From JBFHDX01 sp041584475 (lineage in GTDB: Bacteria > Pseudomonadota > Alphaproteobacteria > UBA8366 > JADFVY01): a stretch of 29,219 nucleotides of DNA. The position numbers and the translations under genes are program-made. The notes under the pieces were generated by a model, which did no database searches, was not told the origin of the DNA, and worked only from the letters and a program-made list of their open reading frames with translations. Within the stretch, counting starts at the first letter, position 1. Each line of letters opens with the position of its first letter. Of the stretch, positions 8,664 through 16,347 are shown one piece after another. The stretch is taken from assembly GCA_041584475.1 (NCBI GenBank), contig JBFHDX010000039.1:1-29219 (forward strand), written 5' to 3'.

Positions 8664-10955
8664 TTGGCGAAAACAGACCGAACAACGAAAGCCGGGAAGC
8701 GCAAGGCCGCGGCCCGCAAACCGGCGCCGAGACCGAGCAAGGCCCAGATCGTGGCCTTCATCGAGGAGAGCCCGACGCCGGTCGGCAAGCGCGAGATCGT
8801 GCGGGCGTTCCGGCTCGGCGCGGGCGACCGCGTCTGGCTCAAGGGCGTGCTGCGCGAGCTCGCCGAGGAGGGTCGCGTCGAGCGCGGGCGCAAGCGCCGG
8901 GTCGCCCCGGCCGGCGCGCTACCGGAAGTGGCCGTGATCGAGGTCGACCATATCGACGCCGACGGCGAGGTGATCTGCCGGCCGGTGCGCGAGGCCGACG
9001 GACCGCCGCCGAAGATCTACCTGGTGCCCGGGCCGCATCGCGGCACCGCCCCGGGGGAGGGCGACCGGCTGCTCGTGCGGCTCAAGCGCACCGGTGCGGA
9101 CAGTTACGACGCCCGCATCATCCGCGTCATCGGCAGCGGTCCGCGCAAGCTCATCGGCGTGTTCGAGCCGCACGAGAGCGGCGGCGTCGTGCGCCCCGCC
9201 GACCGCAAGCACAAGACCGATTACGTCGTCGGCAGGGCCGATACCGGCAAGGCGCGGCCGGGCGACCTGGTCAGCGCCGAGATCCTCGACCAGCGCGGCT
9301 TCGGCGCGCGGCGGGTGCGCATCGTCGAGCGGCTGGGCCGGTTGGGCGACGCCTCGACGATCAGCCTGGTGGCGATCCACCAGAACGGCATTCCCCACGA
9401 ATTTCCGCCGGACGCGCTCGGACTCGCCGAGGCTGCCAAGCCGGTCGGGCTCGGCCGGCGGACCGACCTGCGCGATCTGCAGCTCGTCACCATCGACGGC
9501 GCCGACGCGCGCGACTTCGACGACGCGGTGTGGGCTGAACCGGACACGGATCCCGGGAACAAGGACGGCTGGCACCTGATCGTCGCCATCGCCGACGTCG
9601 CCTGGTACGTGCGCCCCGGGGATGCGCTGGACCGGGCGGCGTTCGAGCGCGGCAACTCGGTCTATTTCCCCGACCGGGTCGTGCCGATGCTGCCCGAGGC
9701 GCTGTCGAACGAGCTGTGCTCGCTGAAGCCCGAGGTGGACCGCGCCTGCATGGCCGTGCACCTGTGGATCGACCGCGACGGCCGGCTGCTGCGCCACAAG
9801 TTCGTCCGGGGATTGATGCGGTCCGCGGCGCGGCTGGTCTACGAGCAGGTACAGACGGCGCGCGACGGCCACCCCGACGACGTCACCCGGCCGCTCGTGG
9901 ACACGGTCATCGCGCCGCTGTACGGCGCCTACGGCGCGCTGCAGCGCGGCCGTGCGGCGCGCGGCACGCTCGAGCTCGAGATCCCCGAGCGCCAGGTCAT
10001 CCTCGGCGCGGACGGCCACATCGACCGCATCGTGCCGCGCCGACGCCTCGACAGTCACAAGCTGATCGAGGAGTTCATGATCGCCGCCAACGTGGCCGCC
10101 GCGGAGGCGCTCGAGAAGAAGCGACAGCCGGCGATGTACCGCATCCACGAGCCGCCGCCGCTCGACAAGCTGGAGGCGCTGCGCGAGGCGCTGGCCGGGC
10201 TCGGCTACCGGCTGGCGAAGGGCGCGACGATCCGCCCCGACCACTTCACCGGGATCCTGGCGCGCGCCGCCGGCAGCGAAAAAGAGCAGCTGATCAGCGA
10301 GCTGATCCTGCGCAGCCAGTCGCAGGCGCGTTACAGCCCCGAAAATCCCGGTCATTTCGGGCTGGCGCTGCGCCGCTACTGCCACTTCACGTCGCCGATC
10401 CGGCGCTATTCGGACCTCGTCGTCCACCGCGCCCTGATCGGCGGCTACGGGCTTGGCGAGGGACGGCTCGGCGACGAGGAGTCGGAGCGCTTCGAGGAGA
10501 TCGGCGCGCACATCTCGGCGACCGAGCGGCGCGCGATCGTCGCCGAGCGCGACGCGCTCGACCGCTACACGACGGCGTTTCTCGCCGATCGCGTCGGCGC
10601 CACGTTCGCGGCGCGCGTCAGCGGCGTGACCCGGTTCGGCCTCTTCGTCACGCTCGACGAGACGGGCGCCGACGGGCTGGTTCCGGTGTCGTCGCTGCCC
10701 GGCGATTTCTACGTCCACGACGAGGTGCATCACGCGCTGGTCGGCGAGCGGAGCGGCCTGACCTTCACGCTCGCCGATCCGGTCACGGTCGAGCTGGTCG
10801 AGGCCGACACCGTGACCGGCGGCACGGTGTTCGTCGTCGTCGAGGGCGGCAGGCCCGGAAAGCCCGCCGGCAAGGGCGCCCGACGTCGGGCGAGAGCGCG
10901 CCCGGCGCCGCGCAAGGGCGCACCGCGCCGCCGGGCACCTGCCCGCAGGCGATAA
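8664..10955 (+). CDS. rnr: Ribonuclease R
   Basis: Processive 3'-to-5' exoribonuclease that degrades structured RNA and takes part in rRNA and tmRNA-linked quality control. In the 763 residues I see a basic N-terminus, a winged-helix RNase R domain (about 28-75), OB/cold-shock domains, and the RNB catalytic domain with D281-A-R-D284-F-D286-D287. The R-Y-C-H-F-T-S-P-I-R-R-Y-S-D block marks the end of the catalytic core. An S1 domain (about 643-725) and an Arg/Lys/Pro-rich tail complete the protein. The start is TTG. No in-frame ATG lies nearby, and the K-A-Q-I-V-A-F-I-E-E-S-P block sits at the normal distance, so TTG is the best choice. No clear Shine-Dalgarno is seen. topA-rnr adjacency is common in alphaproteobacteria. 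Confidence 0.95.
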   Translation: MAKTDRTTKAGKRKAAARKPAPRPSKAQIVAFIEESPTPVGKREIVRAFRLGAGDRVWLKGVLRELAEEGRVERGRKRRVAPAGALPEVAVIEVDHIDADGEVICRPVREADGPPPKIYLVPGPHRGTAPGEGDRLLVRLKRTGADSYDARIIRVIGSGPRKLIGVFEPHESGGVVRPADRKHKTDYVVGRADTGKARPGDLVSAEILDQRGFGARRVRIVERLGRLGDASTISLVAIHQNGIPHEFPPDALGLAEAAKPVGLGRRTDLRDLQLVTIDGADARDFDDAVWAEPDTDPGNKDGWHLIVAIADVAWYVRPGDALDRAAFERGNSVYFPDRVVPMLPEALSNELCSLKPEVDRACMAVHLWIDRDGRLLRHKFVRGLMRSAARLVYEQVQTARDGHPDDVTRPLVDTVIAPLYGAYGALQRGRAARGTLELEIPERQVILGADGHIDRIVPRRRLDSHKLIEEFMIAANVAAAEALEKKRQPAMYRIHEPPPLDKLEALREALAGLGYRLAKGATIRPDHFTGILARAAGSEKEQLISELILRSQSQARYSPENPGHFGLALRRYCHFTSPIRRYSDLVVHRALIGGYGLGEGRLGDEESERFEEIGAHISATERRAIVAERDALDRYTTAFLADRVGATFAARVSGVTRFGLFVTLDETGADGLVPVSSLPGDFYVHDEVHHALVGERSGLTFTLADPVTVELVEADTVTGGTVFVVVEGGRPGKPAGKGARRRARARPAPRKGAPRRRAPARRR

Positions 10956-10964
10956 GGCGGATTT

Positions 10965-10995
10965 CGCTCGGCCGGCCGGCGATCTCAGCCGAGCG
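10965..10995. terminator. Inverted repeat between convergent rnr and transporter genes
   Basis: CGCTCGGC (10965-10972) and GCCGAGCG (10988-10995) are perfect 8-bp complements separated by 15 nt. The second arm lies within the last codons of the convergent transporter gene. Location between two gene ends suggests a shared terminator, but neither strand has a T-tract. Confidence 0.35.
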
Positions 10996-12775
10996 GCCAG
11001 AACAGCGGAATGACGAAGCTGGCGGTCGCCCACATCAGCAGGTTGAGGGGCAGGCCGATGCGCACGAAGTCGGTGAAACGGTAGCCGCCGGCGTTGTAGA
11101 CGAAGGTGTTCGTCTGGTAGCCGATCGGCGTGGCGAAGCTGGCGCTGGCGGCGAACATGACCGCGACCGCGAAGGGCCGCGGGTCGACGCCGAGCTGATG
11201 GGCGAGACCGATGGCGATCGGCGTGAGCAGGATCGCCGCGGCGTTGTTGCTCATCACCTCGGTGATCAGCGAGGTCACGAGGTAGAGGGCCGACAGCACG
11301 GCAAGCGGGCCGAAGCCGCCGGCGAGGGCGGCGAACCCTTCGACGATGAGGCGTGCCGCGCCGGTCTTCTCCATGGCGATGCCCAGCGCCAGCATGCCGA
11401 AGATCAGCATGAGGATGTTCCAGGCGATGGCGCCGTACGCTTCCTCTGCCTTCAGGCAGCCGCTGACGACGACCGCCACGGCGGCGAGGAAGGCGAGCGC
11501 CGCGATCGGCAGGATTTCCAGGGCCGCGAGCCCCATCACCAGCAGCACCGCGGCGATCGCGATCGGCGCGCGCTTGCGCCGGAACGGCCGCTCGCTGGGC
11601 CGCGAGAGGTTGACCAGCTCCTGGTCGTCGAACAGTCGGCGCATGCTCTGGGGCGGGCCCTGCAGCAGGACCGTGTCGCCGACGCGCAGCCGGACCCGGT
11701 CGAAATTGCCGTCGAGCGTCTCGCCCTGGCGGTGGATCGCCAGGATGTAGGTGCTGTAGAGCCGGCGCAGGCGCAGGTCGGCGGCACGCCGACCGAGCGA
11801 ACGCGACTGCGGCCCGACGACACCCTCCATCAGCACCGTCTCGCGGGCGGCGATCGGCTCGATCGGATGGCCGCCCTCGCCGCCGAAGGCGACGTCGCCG
11901 GCCTCGCGCAGGCCGAGCATGTCGCCCATGCCGCTGCGCACGACGAGCCGGTCGCCGGGCTGCAGCGTCAGCGCGTCGAGCTCCCGGCGCAGCGAGACGT
12001 CGGCGCGGATCACGTCGATGACGCGCAGGCCCTGCTGCTCGGTGAAGCCGGCCTGTCGGAGCCGCTTGCCGATCAGCGGCGAGCCGATCGGCACCAGCAC
12101 CTCGGCGAGGAACCGCCGCTCGGTGGCGCTCGGCAGCAGCGTCGCCAGCGTCTCGCGATCGGGCAGCAGGAACGGACCGGCGATGGCGAGATAGGCGATG
12201 CCGACCGCGGCCATGATCAGCCCGGCGCCGGTGATCTCGAACATCGTGAACGGGGCGAGCCCGTGCTCCTGTGCGACGCCGTCGACGAGGATGTTGGTCG
12301 AGGTGCCGATCAGCGTCGTCGTGCCGCCGAGGATGGTGGCGAAGGACAGCGGGATGAGGAGCTTCGACGGCGCCGCCTTAACGCTGCGGCCGAGGGCGAT
12401 CACGACGGGCGTCAGGATCACGACGACCGGCGTGTTGTTGATGAAGGCGGACAGCGCCATGACCGCAAACATCATGCCGAGCGCCGCGGACACCGGTGAG
12501 GCGCCGGCGACGCCGCCGACCAGCCGGCCCATCGCGTCGATGACGCCGGTGCGCTCGAGCGCCGCGCTGAGCACGAACAGGGCGGCGATCGTGATCGGGG
12601 CGCTGTTCGAGAACACGCCGAGGACGTCGGTTATGGACAGGATGCCGCTTGCCAGCAGGAGGGCGACCGCGCCCAGCGCGACGATGTCGGGCGGCAGGAT
12701 TTCGCGCACGAAGCCGAAAAAGACCACCGCCACCAGGACGAGTACGATGACGATCTGCAGCGACGCCCAGTCCAT
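10985..12775 (-). CDS. SLC13/DASS family anion transporter with RCK_C (TrkA-C) domains
   Basis: An inner-membrane permease of 596 residues. The N-terminal half has six or so hydrophobic helices with I-N-N-T-P-V-V-V-I-L-T-P and G-T-S-T-N-I-L-V motifs. A soluble middle part (about 205-370) carries two TrkA-C-like segments, each with an L-R-x-G-D-x-L/V-L/V-x-G core. The second membrane half has M-S-N-N-A-A-A-I-L-L-T-P and T-P-I-G-Y-Q-T-N-T. The paired N-N-x/S-N-T hairpin motifs are those of the divalent anion:Na+ symporters. RCK_C-bearing members include sulfate-type transporters, but substrate cannot be read from sequence. An open frame reaches 12868; 12775 is chosen because the hydrophobic first helix starts there. 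The 243-nt gap to the divergent peroxiredoxin gene holds no feature I can name. Confidence 0.9.
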   Translation of the reverse strand: MDWASLQIVIVLVLVAVVFFGFVREILPPDIVALGAVALLLASGILSITDVLGVFSNSAPITIAALFVLSAALERTGVIDAMGRLVGGVAGASPVSAALGMMFAVMALSAFINNTPVVVILTPVVIALGRSVKAAPSKLLIPLSFATILGGTTTLIGTSTNILVDGVAQEHGLAPFTMFEITGAGLIMAAVGIAYLAIAGPFLLPDRETLATLLPSATERRFLAEVLVPIGSPLIGKRLRQAGFTEQQGLRVIDVIRADVSLRRELDALTLQPGDRLVVRSGMGDMLGLREAGDVAFGGEGGHPIEPIAARETVLMEGVVGPQSRSLGRRAADLRLRRLYSTYILAIHRQGETLDGNFDRVRLRVGDTVLLQGPPQSMRRLFDDQELVNLSRPSERPFRRKRAPIAIAAVLLVMGLAALEILPIAALAFLAAVAVVVSGCLKAEEAYGAIAWNILMLIFGMLALGIAMEKTGAARLIVEGFAALAGGFGPLAVLSALYLVTSLITEVMSNNAAAILLTPIAIGLAHQLGVDPRPFAVAVMFAASASFATPIGYQTNTFVYNAGGYRFTDFVRIGLPLNLLMWATASFVIPLFWPLG

Positions 12776-13018
12776 GGCCGCGCCGGCGCGCACTCCCCGA
12801 AGCTGTGGCCGGCCCGGTGCGGTCGGACCGTCAGGACGGACAATCGCCGATCGCTTGCCGGCACACAAGGGGAAAGCGAACGGCCTGCATTCCCGCGAGT
12901 TGTGCCGACGCGGATGCCGGCGGGCCGGATCGCACTAGATCATAGCGCGAGGCCCGGCAGCGTCGCGTCGGGCGGCGCCGGAGCCGGGCATCGCAGGTAA
13001 GATGCAGGGAGAAGGCAA

Positions 13019-13681
13019 ATGGCACTCAGAATTGGCGACCAGGCGCCCAACTTCGTGGCCGAGACCACCGAGGGAAAGATCGACTTCCATGAGTGGATCG
13101 GCGACGGATGGGCGATCCTGTTCTCGCACCCGAAGGACTTCACGCCGGTCTGCACGACCGAGCTCGGCTACATGGCCGGGCTGAAGCCGGAGTTCGAGAA
13201 GCGCAACTGCAAGATCATCGGCCTCAGCGTCGACGCCGTCGACGACCACAGGAAATGGGCGAAGGACATCGAGGAGACGCAGGGCCACGCCCTCAACTAC
13301 CCGCTGATCGGCGACCCGCGGCTCGAGATCGCGAAGCGTTACGACATGTTGCCGGCCGACGCCGGAACGTCGGCACAGGGCCGCACGCCGGTCGACAACC
13401 AGACCGTGCGGTCGGTATTCGTCATCGGCCCGGACAGGAAGATCAAGGCGTCGTTGACCTATCCGATGAGCACCGGGCGCAACTTCGACGAGGTGCTGCG
13501 GCTGCTCGATTCGTGCCAGCTGACGGCGAAGCACCAAGTGGCGACGCCGGTCAACTGGAAGCAAGGCGACCGGGTCATCATCGCCGCCTCGGTCCCGGAC
13601 GAGGTCGCGCGGCAGAAGTTCCCCGGCGGCTGGGAGTCACCGAAACCCTATATCCGGATCGTGCCGCAGCCCACGAACTGA
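13019..13681 (+). CDS. 1-Cys peroxiredoxin (Prx6 type)
   Basis: Thiol peroxidase reducing hydrogen peroxide and organic hydroperoxides. The 220 residues have the Prx6-type layout: thioredoxin-like core with H37-P-K-D-F-T-P-V-C45-T-T-E, then S-V-D, L-N-Y-P-L-I-G-D, and the long C-terminal dimerisation arm with T-P-V-N-W-K-Q-G-D and F-P-G-G-W-E-S-P-K-P-Y. Cys45 is the peroxidatic residue. No Cys sits at the position of a typical 2-Cys resolving residue. GGGAG precedes the ATG at suitable spacing. It sits in a small redox group with the Prx5-like gene at 14295-14834. The physiological reductant is not encoded nearby. Confidence 0.93.
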   Translation: MALRIGDQAPNFVAETTEGKIDFHEWIGDGWAILFSHPKDFTPVCTTELGYMAGLKPEFEKRNCKIIGLSVDAVDDHRKWAKDIEETQGHALNYPLIGDPRLEIAKRYDMLPADAGTSAQGRTPVDNQTVRSVFVIGPDRKIKASLTYPMSTGRNFDEVLRLLDSCQLTAKHQVATPVNWKQGDRVIIAASVPDEVARQKFPGGWESPKPYIRIVPQPTN

Positions 13682-13704
13682 GGCGCGGCGCGCGTGCGGG
13701 GGCA

Positions 13705-13731
13705 CGGCCCGGGCCCGGCGGGCACGGGCCG
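13705..13731. terminator. GC hairpin between convergent peroxiredoxin and SH3 genes
   Basis: CGGCCCG (13705-13711) pairs with CGGGCCG (13725-13731). Inside it GCCC (13713-13716) pairs with GGGC (13720-13723) across one G.A mismatch, giving 11 bp and a 3-nt loop. It follows the prx stop by 23 nt and lies 30 nt from the stop of the opposing gene. No T-tract is present on either strand, so it is a likely but unproven bidirectional stop. Confidence 0.45.
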
Positions 13732-13760
13732 CGCCCGAGCGGTCAGCGGGACGGACCGGC

Positions 13761-14075
13761 CTATTGCGCCGCCGGCGGCGTGCGCGAGAGATAGCGCATG
13801 GCGACCCAGCGCGCGATCATGCCGCTGAGCCCGTCCTTGCCGCCGTCGTAATATTTCGAGATGCGGCCCCAGCCGTCCTTGGTCTCGAACACGTAGACCT
13901 GCTGCTCGCGTTGCAGGCTGCCGGAGAGCCTGCCTTGCGGTCCCGGCGCCAGGCGCACGTTCAGCGTCGAGGCGACGACGTAATAAGTGCCGGTCTCGTC
14001 GGCCCGGGCCGGCGGCCCGGACAGTGCCAGGAAAACGGCGACCGAGACGATCGCAAGTGCAGTCGTGCGGTGCAT
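13761..14075 (-). CDS. Small exported bacterial SH3-domain protein
   Basis: A 104-residue protein with a signal peptide (residues 1-25, cleavage after P-A-R-A) and one bacterial SH3 (SH3b-like) domain. The domain shows the usual Y-Y-V-V-A-S-T-L-N-V-R-L-A-P-G-P start, then L-Q-R-E-Q-Q-V-Y-V-F-E-T and D-G-W-G-R-I-S. Such domains usually bind peptidoglycan or mediate periplasmic contacts; the exact role here is unknown. Two in-frame ATGs compete, at 14087 and 14075. The only Shine-Dalgarno-like GGGAAGG abuts the first ATG and is 12 nt from the second, so the second is preferred. It is convergent with the 1-Cys peroxiredoxin gene. Confidence 0.82.
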   Translation of the reverse strand: MHRTTALAIVSVAVFLALSGPPARADETGTYYVVASTLNVRLAPGPQGRLSGSLQREQQVYVFETKDGWGRISKYYDGGKDGLSGMIARWVAMRYLSRTPPAAQ

Positions 14076-14294
14076 CGGGGTGCTCATCCTTCCCGCGGCA
14101 GCGTGGCGCACCGCATCGCGGTGCGGGATCGAGCGCGAAGGTACCACAGACGTCTGCACGGTAAAGCCGGCAGTTTCCGGTACCCTGGACTCGCAGGATT
14201 TCGCGCCGATCCGGCCTTGGGGCACGCCGACGGGAACGACGGCGGCCCGCCGCAACGGGCCGCCTTTGTCGACCGCAGCGCCAGCGCGTTCGGA

Positions 14295-14834
14295 TCAGGC
14301 CGCCTTGGCCTTATGCTCGAGGTGAGCGAGGATGTTCTGCGGCGAGGACTCGCCGTACGGGTCGCTGTCGCAATTGTCGCTGTAGCCGGGCTCCTCGAAC
14401 CAGGCCTCGACGACGCCGTCATCGACGATCGCCGCATAGCGCCAGGACCGCATGCCGAAACCGAGGTTATCCTTGGCGACGAGCATTCCCATCTTGCGGG
14501 TGAACTCGCCGCAGCCGTCCGGAATCAGCGTCACCCTCTCCAGGCCCTGTTGCCGGCCCCAGGCGTTCATCACGAACGCGTCGTTCACCGACAGGCAGCA
14601 GATCGCGTCGACGCCGTGCGCCTTGAAATCGGCGTGCAGCCGCTCGAAGTCGGGCAGCTGGTAGGTCGAACAGGTCGGCGTGAAGGCGCCCGGCAGCGAG
14701 AACAGCACGACGCGCCGGCCCTTGAAATAGTCGTCCGTCGTGCGGTCCTGCCAGCGGTAGGGGTTGGGTCCGCCGACGGACTCGTCGCGCACCCTGGTCT
14801 TGAAGGATACTTGGGGAAGCTGCTTGCCGATCAT
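14295..14834 (-). CDS. Prx5-like peroxiredoxin
   Basis: A 179-residue AhpC/TSA-fold thiol peroxidase. The peroxidatic site is L-P-G-A-F-T-P-T-C55-S, the Prx5-type motif. The C-terminal half, with G-F-G-M-R-S-W-R-Y and E-P-G-Y-S-D-N-C-D-S-D-P-Y-G, is characteristic of a bacterial subgroup related to plant type II and glutaredoxin-linked Prx5. Additional cysteines (79, 80, 107 and about 157) could act as resolving residues, but which one does is not clear. AGGAG precedes the ATG by 6 nt on the minus strand. A palindrome resembling Fur-family operators (14942-14958) overlaps the predicted -10 about 110 nt upstream, pointing to peroxide- or iron-linked control. Confidence 0.93.
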   Translation of the reverse strand: MIGKQLPQVSFKTRVRDESVGGPNPYRWQDRTTDDYFKGRRVVLFSLPGAFTPTCSTYQLPDFERLHADFKAHGVDAICCLSVNDAFVMNAWGRQQGLERVTLIPDGCGEFTRKMGMLVAKDNLGFGMRSWRYAAIVDDGVVEAWFEEPGYSDNCDSDPYGESSPQNILAHLEHKAKAA

Positions 14835-14941
14835 CGATCGCTCCTTGTAAATGTCACGTCCCGGACGTGTTGCACCGTAGCCGCCCGGTCACCGCGGTCG
14901 CTTCGGGCCGGGCCGAAGGGGCGCACCGTATCCGGGCATTA

Positions 14942-14958
14942 ATTAGAATTATTCTAAT
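14942..14958. promoter_or_regulatory. Fur-family (Irr/PerR-like) operator candidate
   Basis: The sequence ATTAGAATTATTCTAAT is a perfect 8-1-8 palindrome in an AT-rich island within very GC-rich DNA. Its core TTAGAA-N3-TTCTAA matches, as I recall it, the iron-control element bound by Irr in alphaproteobacteria. Its 7-1-7 layout also resembles the PerR box TTATAAT-N-ATTATAA. It overlaps the predicted -10 of the Prx5 gene, where a bound repressor would block transcription. It also lies about 205 nt upstream of the divergent metallo-hydrolase gene and could affect both. Confidence 0.55.
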
Positions 14959-14983
14959 AAAGGCTTCGTCGAGCGGGTTTCAA
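14954..14983 (-). promoter_or_regulatory. Candidate promoter of the Prx5-like gene
   Basis: On the minus strand TTGAAA (complement of 14978-14983) is followed after 18 bp by TATTAG (complement of 14954-14959). The -35 matches consensus at five of six positions and the -10 at four of six. The leader would be about 110 nt. The -10 shares bases with the palindrome at 14942-14958. Confidence 0.4.
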
Positions 14984-15010
14984 GGGAGAACTCTTGCTTC
15001 TTTTCCCGTC

Positions 15011-15038
15011 TTGACCCGGCGCCGTGACCTGAGATGAT
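15011..15038 (+). promoter_or_regulatory. Weak candidate promoter for the metallo-hydrolase gene
   Basis: TTGACC (15011-15016) and GATGAT (15033-15038) are 16 bp apart and would give a leader of about 120 nt. The -35 is good and the -10 mediocre. The rest of the 328-nt divergent gap (14835-15162) shows no gene. Confidence 0.25.
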
Positions 15039-15162
15039 TGGGGTGGCCGACCCGCTGCGCAAGGAACGGCTGCAGAGAACGCCACCCGGCGACGACGCAC
15101 GCCTGCGCGTTGTACGGTGAAGCGACGGGCAATCGCCAATCAACGGACGAGGGAGTGATATC

Positions 15163-16137
15163 ATGAATGTACGATATTCGGCGCTGGCCGCGCTGGCGGC
15201 CGGTATGGCGGCGTTGGCGGGAACGCCGGCGGCGGCGCAGAACGTCAAGGTAACGGCGCTCGGCAGTCATGACGGCGAATTCTGCCGGCTCGACCGGGCG
15301 ATGGTATTCGAGGATCCGGACGGCACGCGCATCCTCTACGACGCGGGCCGCACGGTGGCCGGGCCCGGCGATGCCCGTCTCGGCAGGATCGACGCGGTCA
15401 TCCTGAGCCACGTCCATGGCGATCATCTGGGCGACCGGCACATCGCCTCGACGAACGCCGGCAGCTGCGGCGGGCCGGAGTTCGCCGTCGCCGCGACGCC
15501 GAACTCGAACTCGGTGAATATCGTCGTCGCCAAGAAGGCCAAATTCATCGTCGGTGCCGAGATGGCGAGCTTCTTCGGCAAGAAGGTCGAGGGCGCCGGC
15601 GGCGACGCGAAGCAGGTCGAGCTGGTGCGCTACGGGGCATCGCGCAAGGTCGGAGGCGTCACCGTCGCCACCGTGCCTGCCGTCCATTCGAACGGCCTCA
15701 GCCCCGCCTTCATCGATCACAAGGAGCACGCCGAAGCGCTGCAGGCGAGCGGACTAACCGCCTATCTCGGCCCGCCGAGCGGATATATCCTCTCCTTCTC
15801 CAACGGGCTGGTCGCCTACCTCTCGGGCGACACCGGGATCACCGCCGAACAGGACAGCGTCGTGCGAGGCTATTACGGCGCCAAGCTCGCCGTGATCAAC
15901 ATCGGCGACACCTTCACCACCGGACCGACCGAGGCGGCCCACGTGATCAACGAAATGGTCAAGCCGGTCTCGGTGATCCCGTCGCACGCCAACGAAGAGG
16001 CGACAAAGGCCGGCAGGGTGATCGCCGGCACCCGCACCGAGACGTTCCTCCGCGCGGTCAAGGTGCCCGCGCACCTGCCGCTGAGCGGCAGGACGATGGA
16101 GTTCAGCAGCGACGGCAAGTGCGTCTCGGGTTGCTGA
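15163..16137 (+). CDS. Exported metallo-beta-lactamase-fold hydrolase
   Basis: A 324-residue zinc-hydrolase-fold protein with a signal peptide (about residues 1-25, A-A-A-Q cleavage region), so it acts in the periplasm or outside. The metal-binding motif H83-V-H85-G-D87-H88 is intact. A-V-H-S-N-G supplies a further candidate metal histidine, Y-L-S-G-D-T-G the bridging aspartate, and P-S-H-A-N the last histidine. The D-T-G block is like that of UlaG/RNase Z-like members rather than true beta-lactamases, and several Asn/Gly-rich loops are unusual. Substrate is unknown. GGGAG lies 7 nt before the ATG. The gene is divergent from the Prx5-like gene and shares its AT-rich control region. Confidence 0.88.
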   Translation: MNVRYSALAALAAGMAALAGTPAAAQNVKVTALGSHDGEFCRLDRAMVFEDPDGTRILYDAGRTVAGPGDARLGRIDAVILSHVHGDHLGDRHIASTNAGSCGGPEFAVAATPNSNSVNIVVAKKAKFIVGAEMASFFGKKVEGAGGDAKQVELVRYGASRKVGGVTVATVPAVHSNGLSPAFIDHKEHAEALQASGLTAYLGPPSGYILSFSNGLVAYLSGDTGITAEQDSVVRGYYGAKLAVINIGDTFTTGPTEAAHVINEMVKPVSVIPSHANEEATKAGRVIAGTRTETFLRAVKVPAHLPLSGRTMEFSSDGKCVSGC

Positions 16138-16171
16138 GGTTTGACGGCCTGCGGGTCGAGGCGGTGACGTG

Positions 16172-16223
16172 GGAGGTGCGCACATCGATCGTGCACCTCC
16201 TCCGCCGCGCGCATGATGCGCGC
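16172..16223 (+). terminator. Two successive hairpins after the metallo-hydrolase gene
   Basis: GGAGGTGC (16172-16179) and GCACCTCC (16193-16200) form an 8-bp stem 35 nt after the stop codon. A second perfect palindrome, GCGCGCAT-G-ATGCGCGC, follows at 16207-16223. Neither has a T-tract. Termination is the simplest reading; a protein-binding site for the second palindrome is also possible. Confidence 0.4.
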
Positions 16224-16347
16224 CTATGCGGCACTGCCGAGTGCTTTCTCCGTGGCACGGCGGCGAGACTGTACGATCGTCTGTCGTCTCGATCGCACTG
16301 CCCCGGCAAATTGGCCGCAACCGAACCCGCCTGACCGAGGACCGCAC

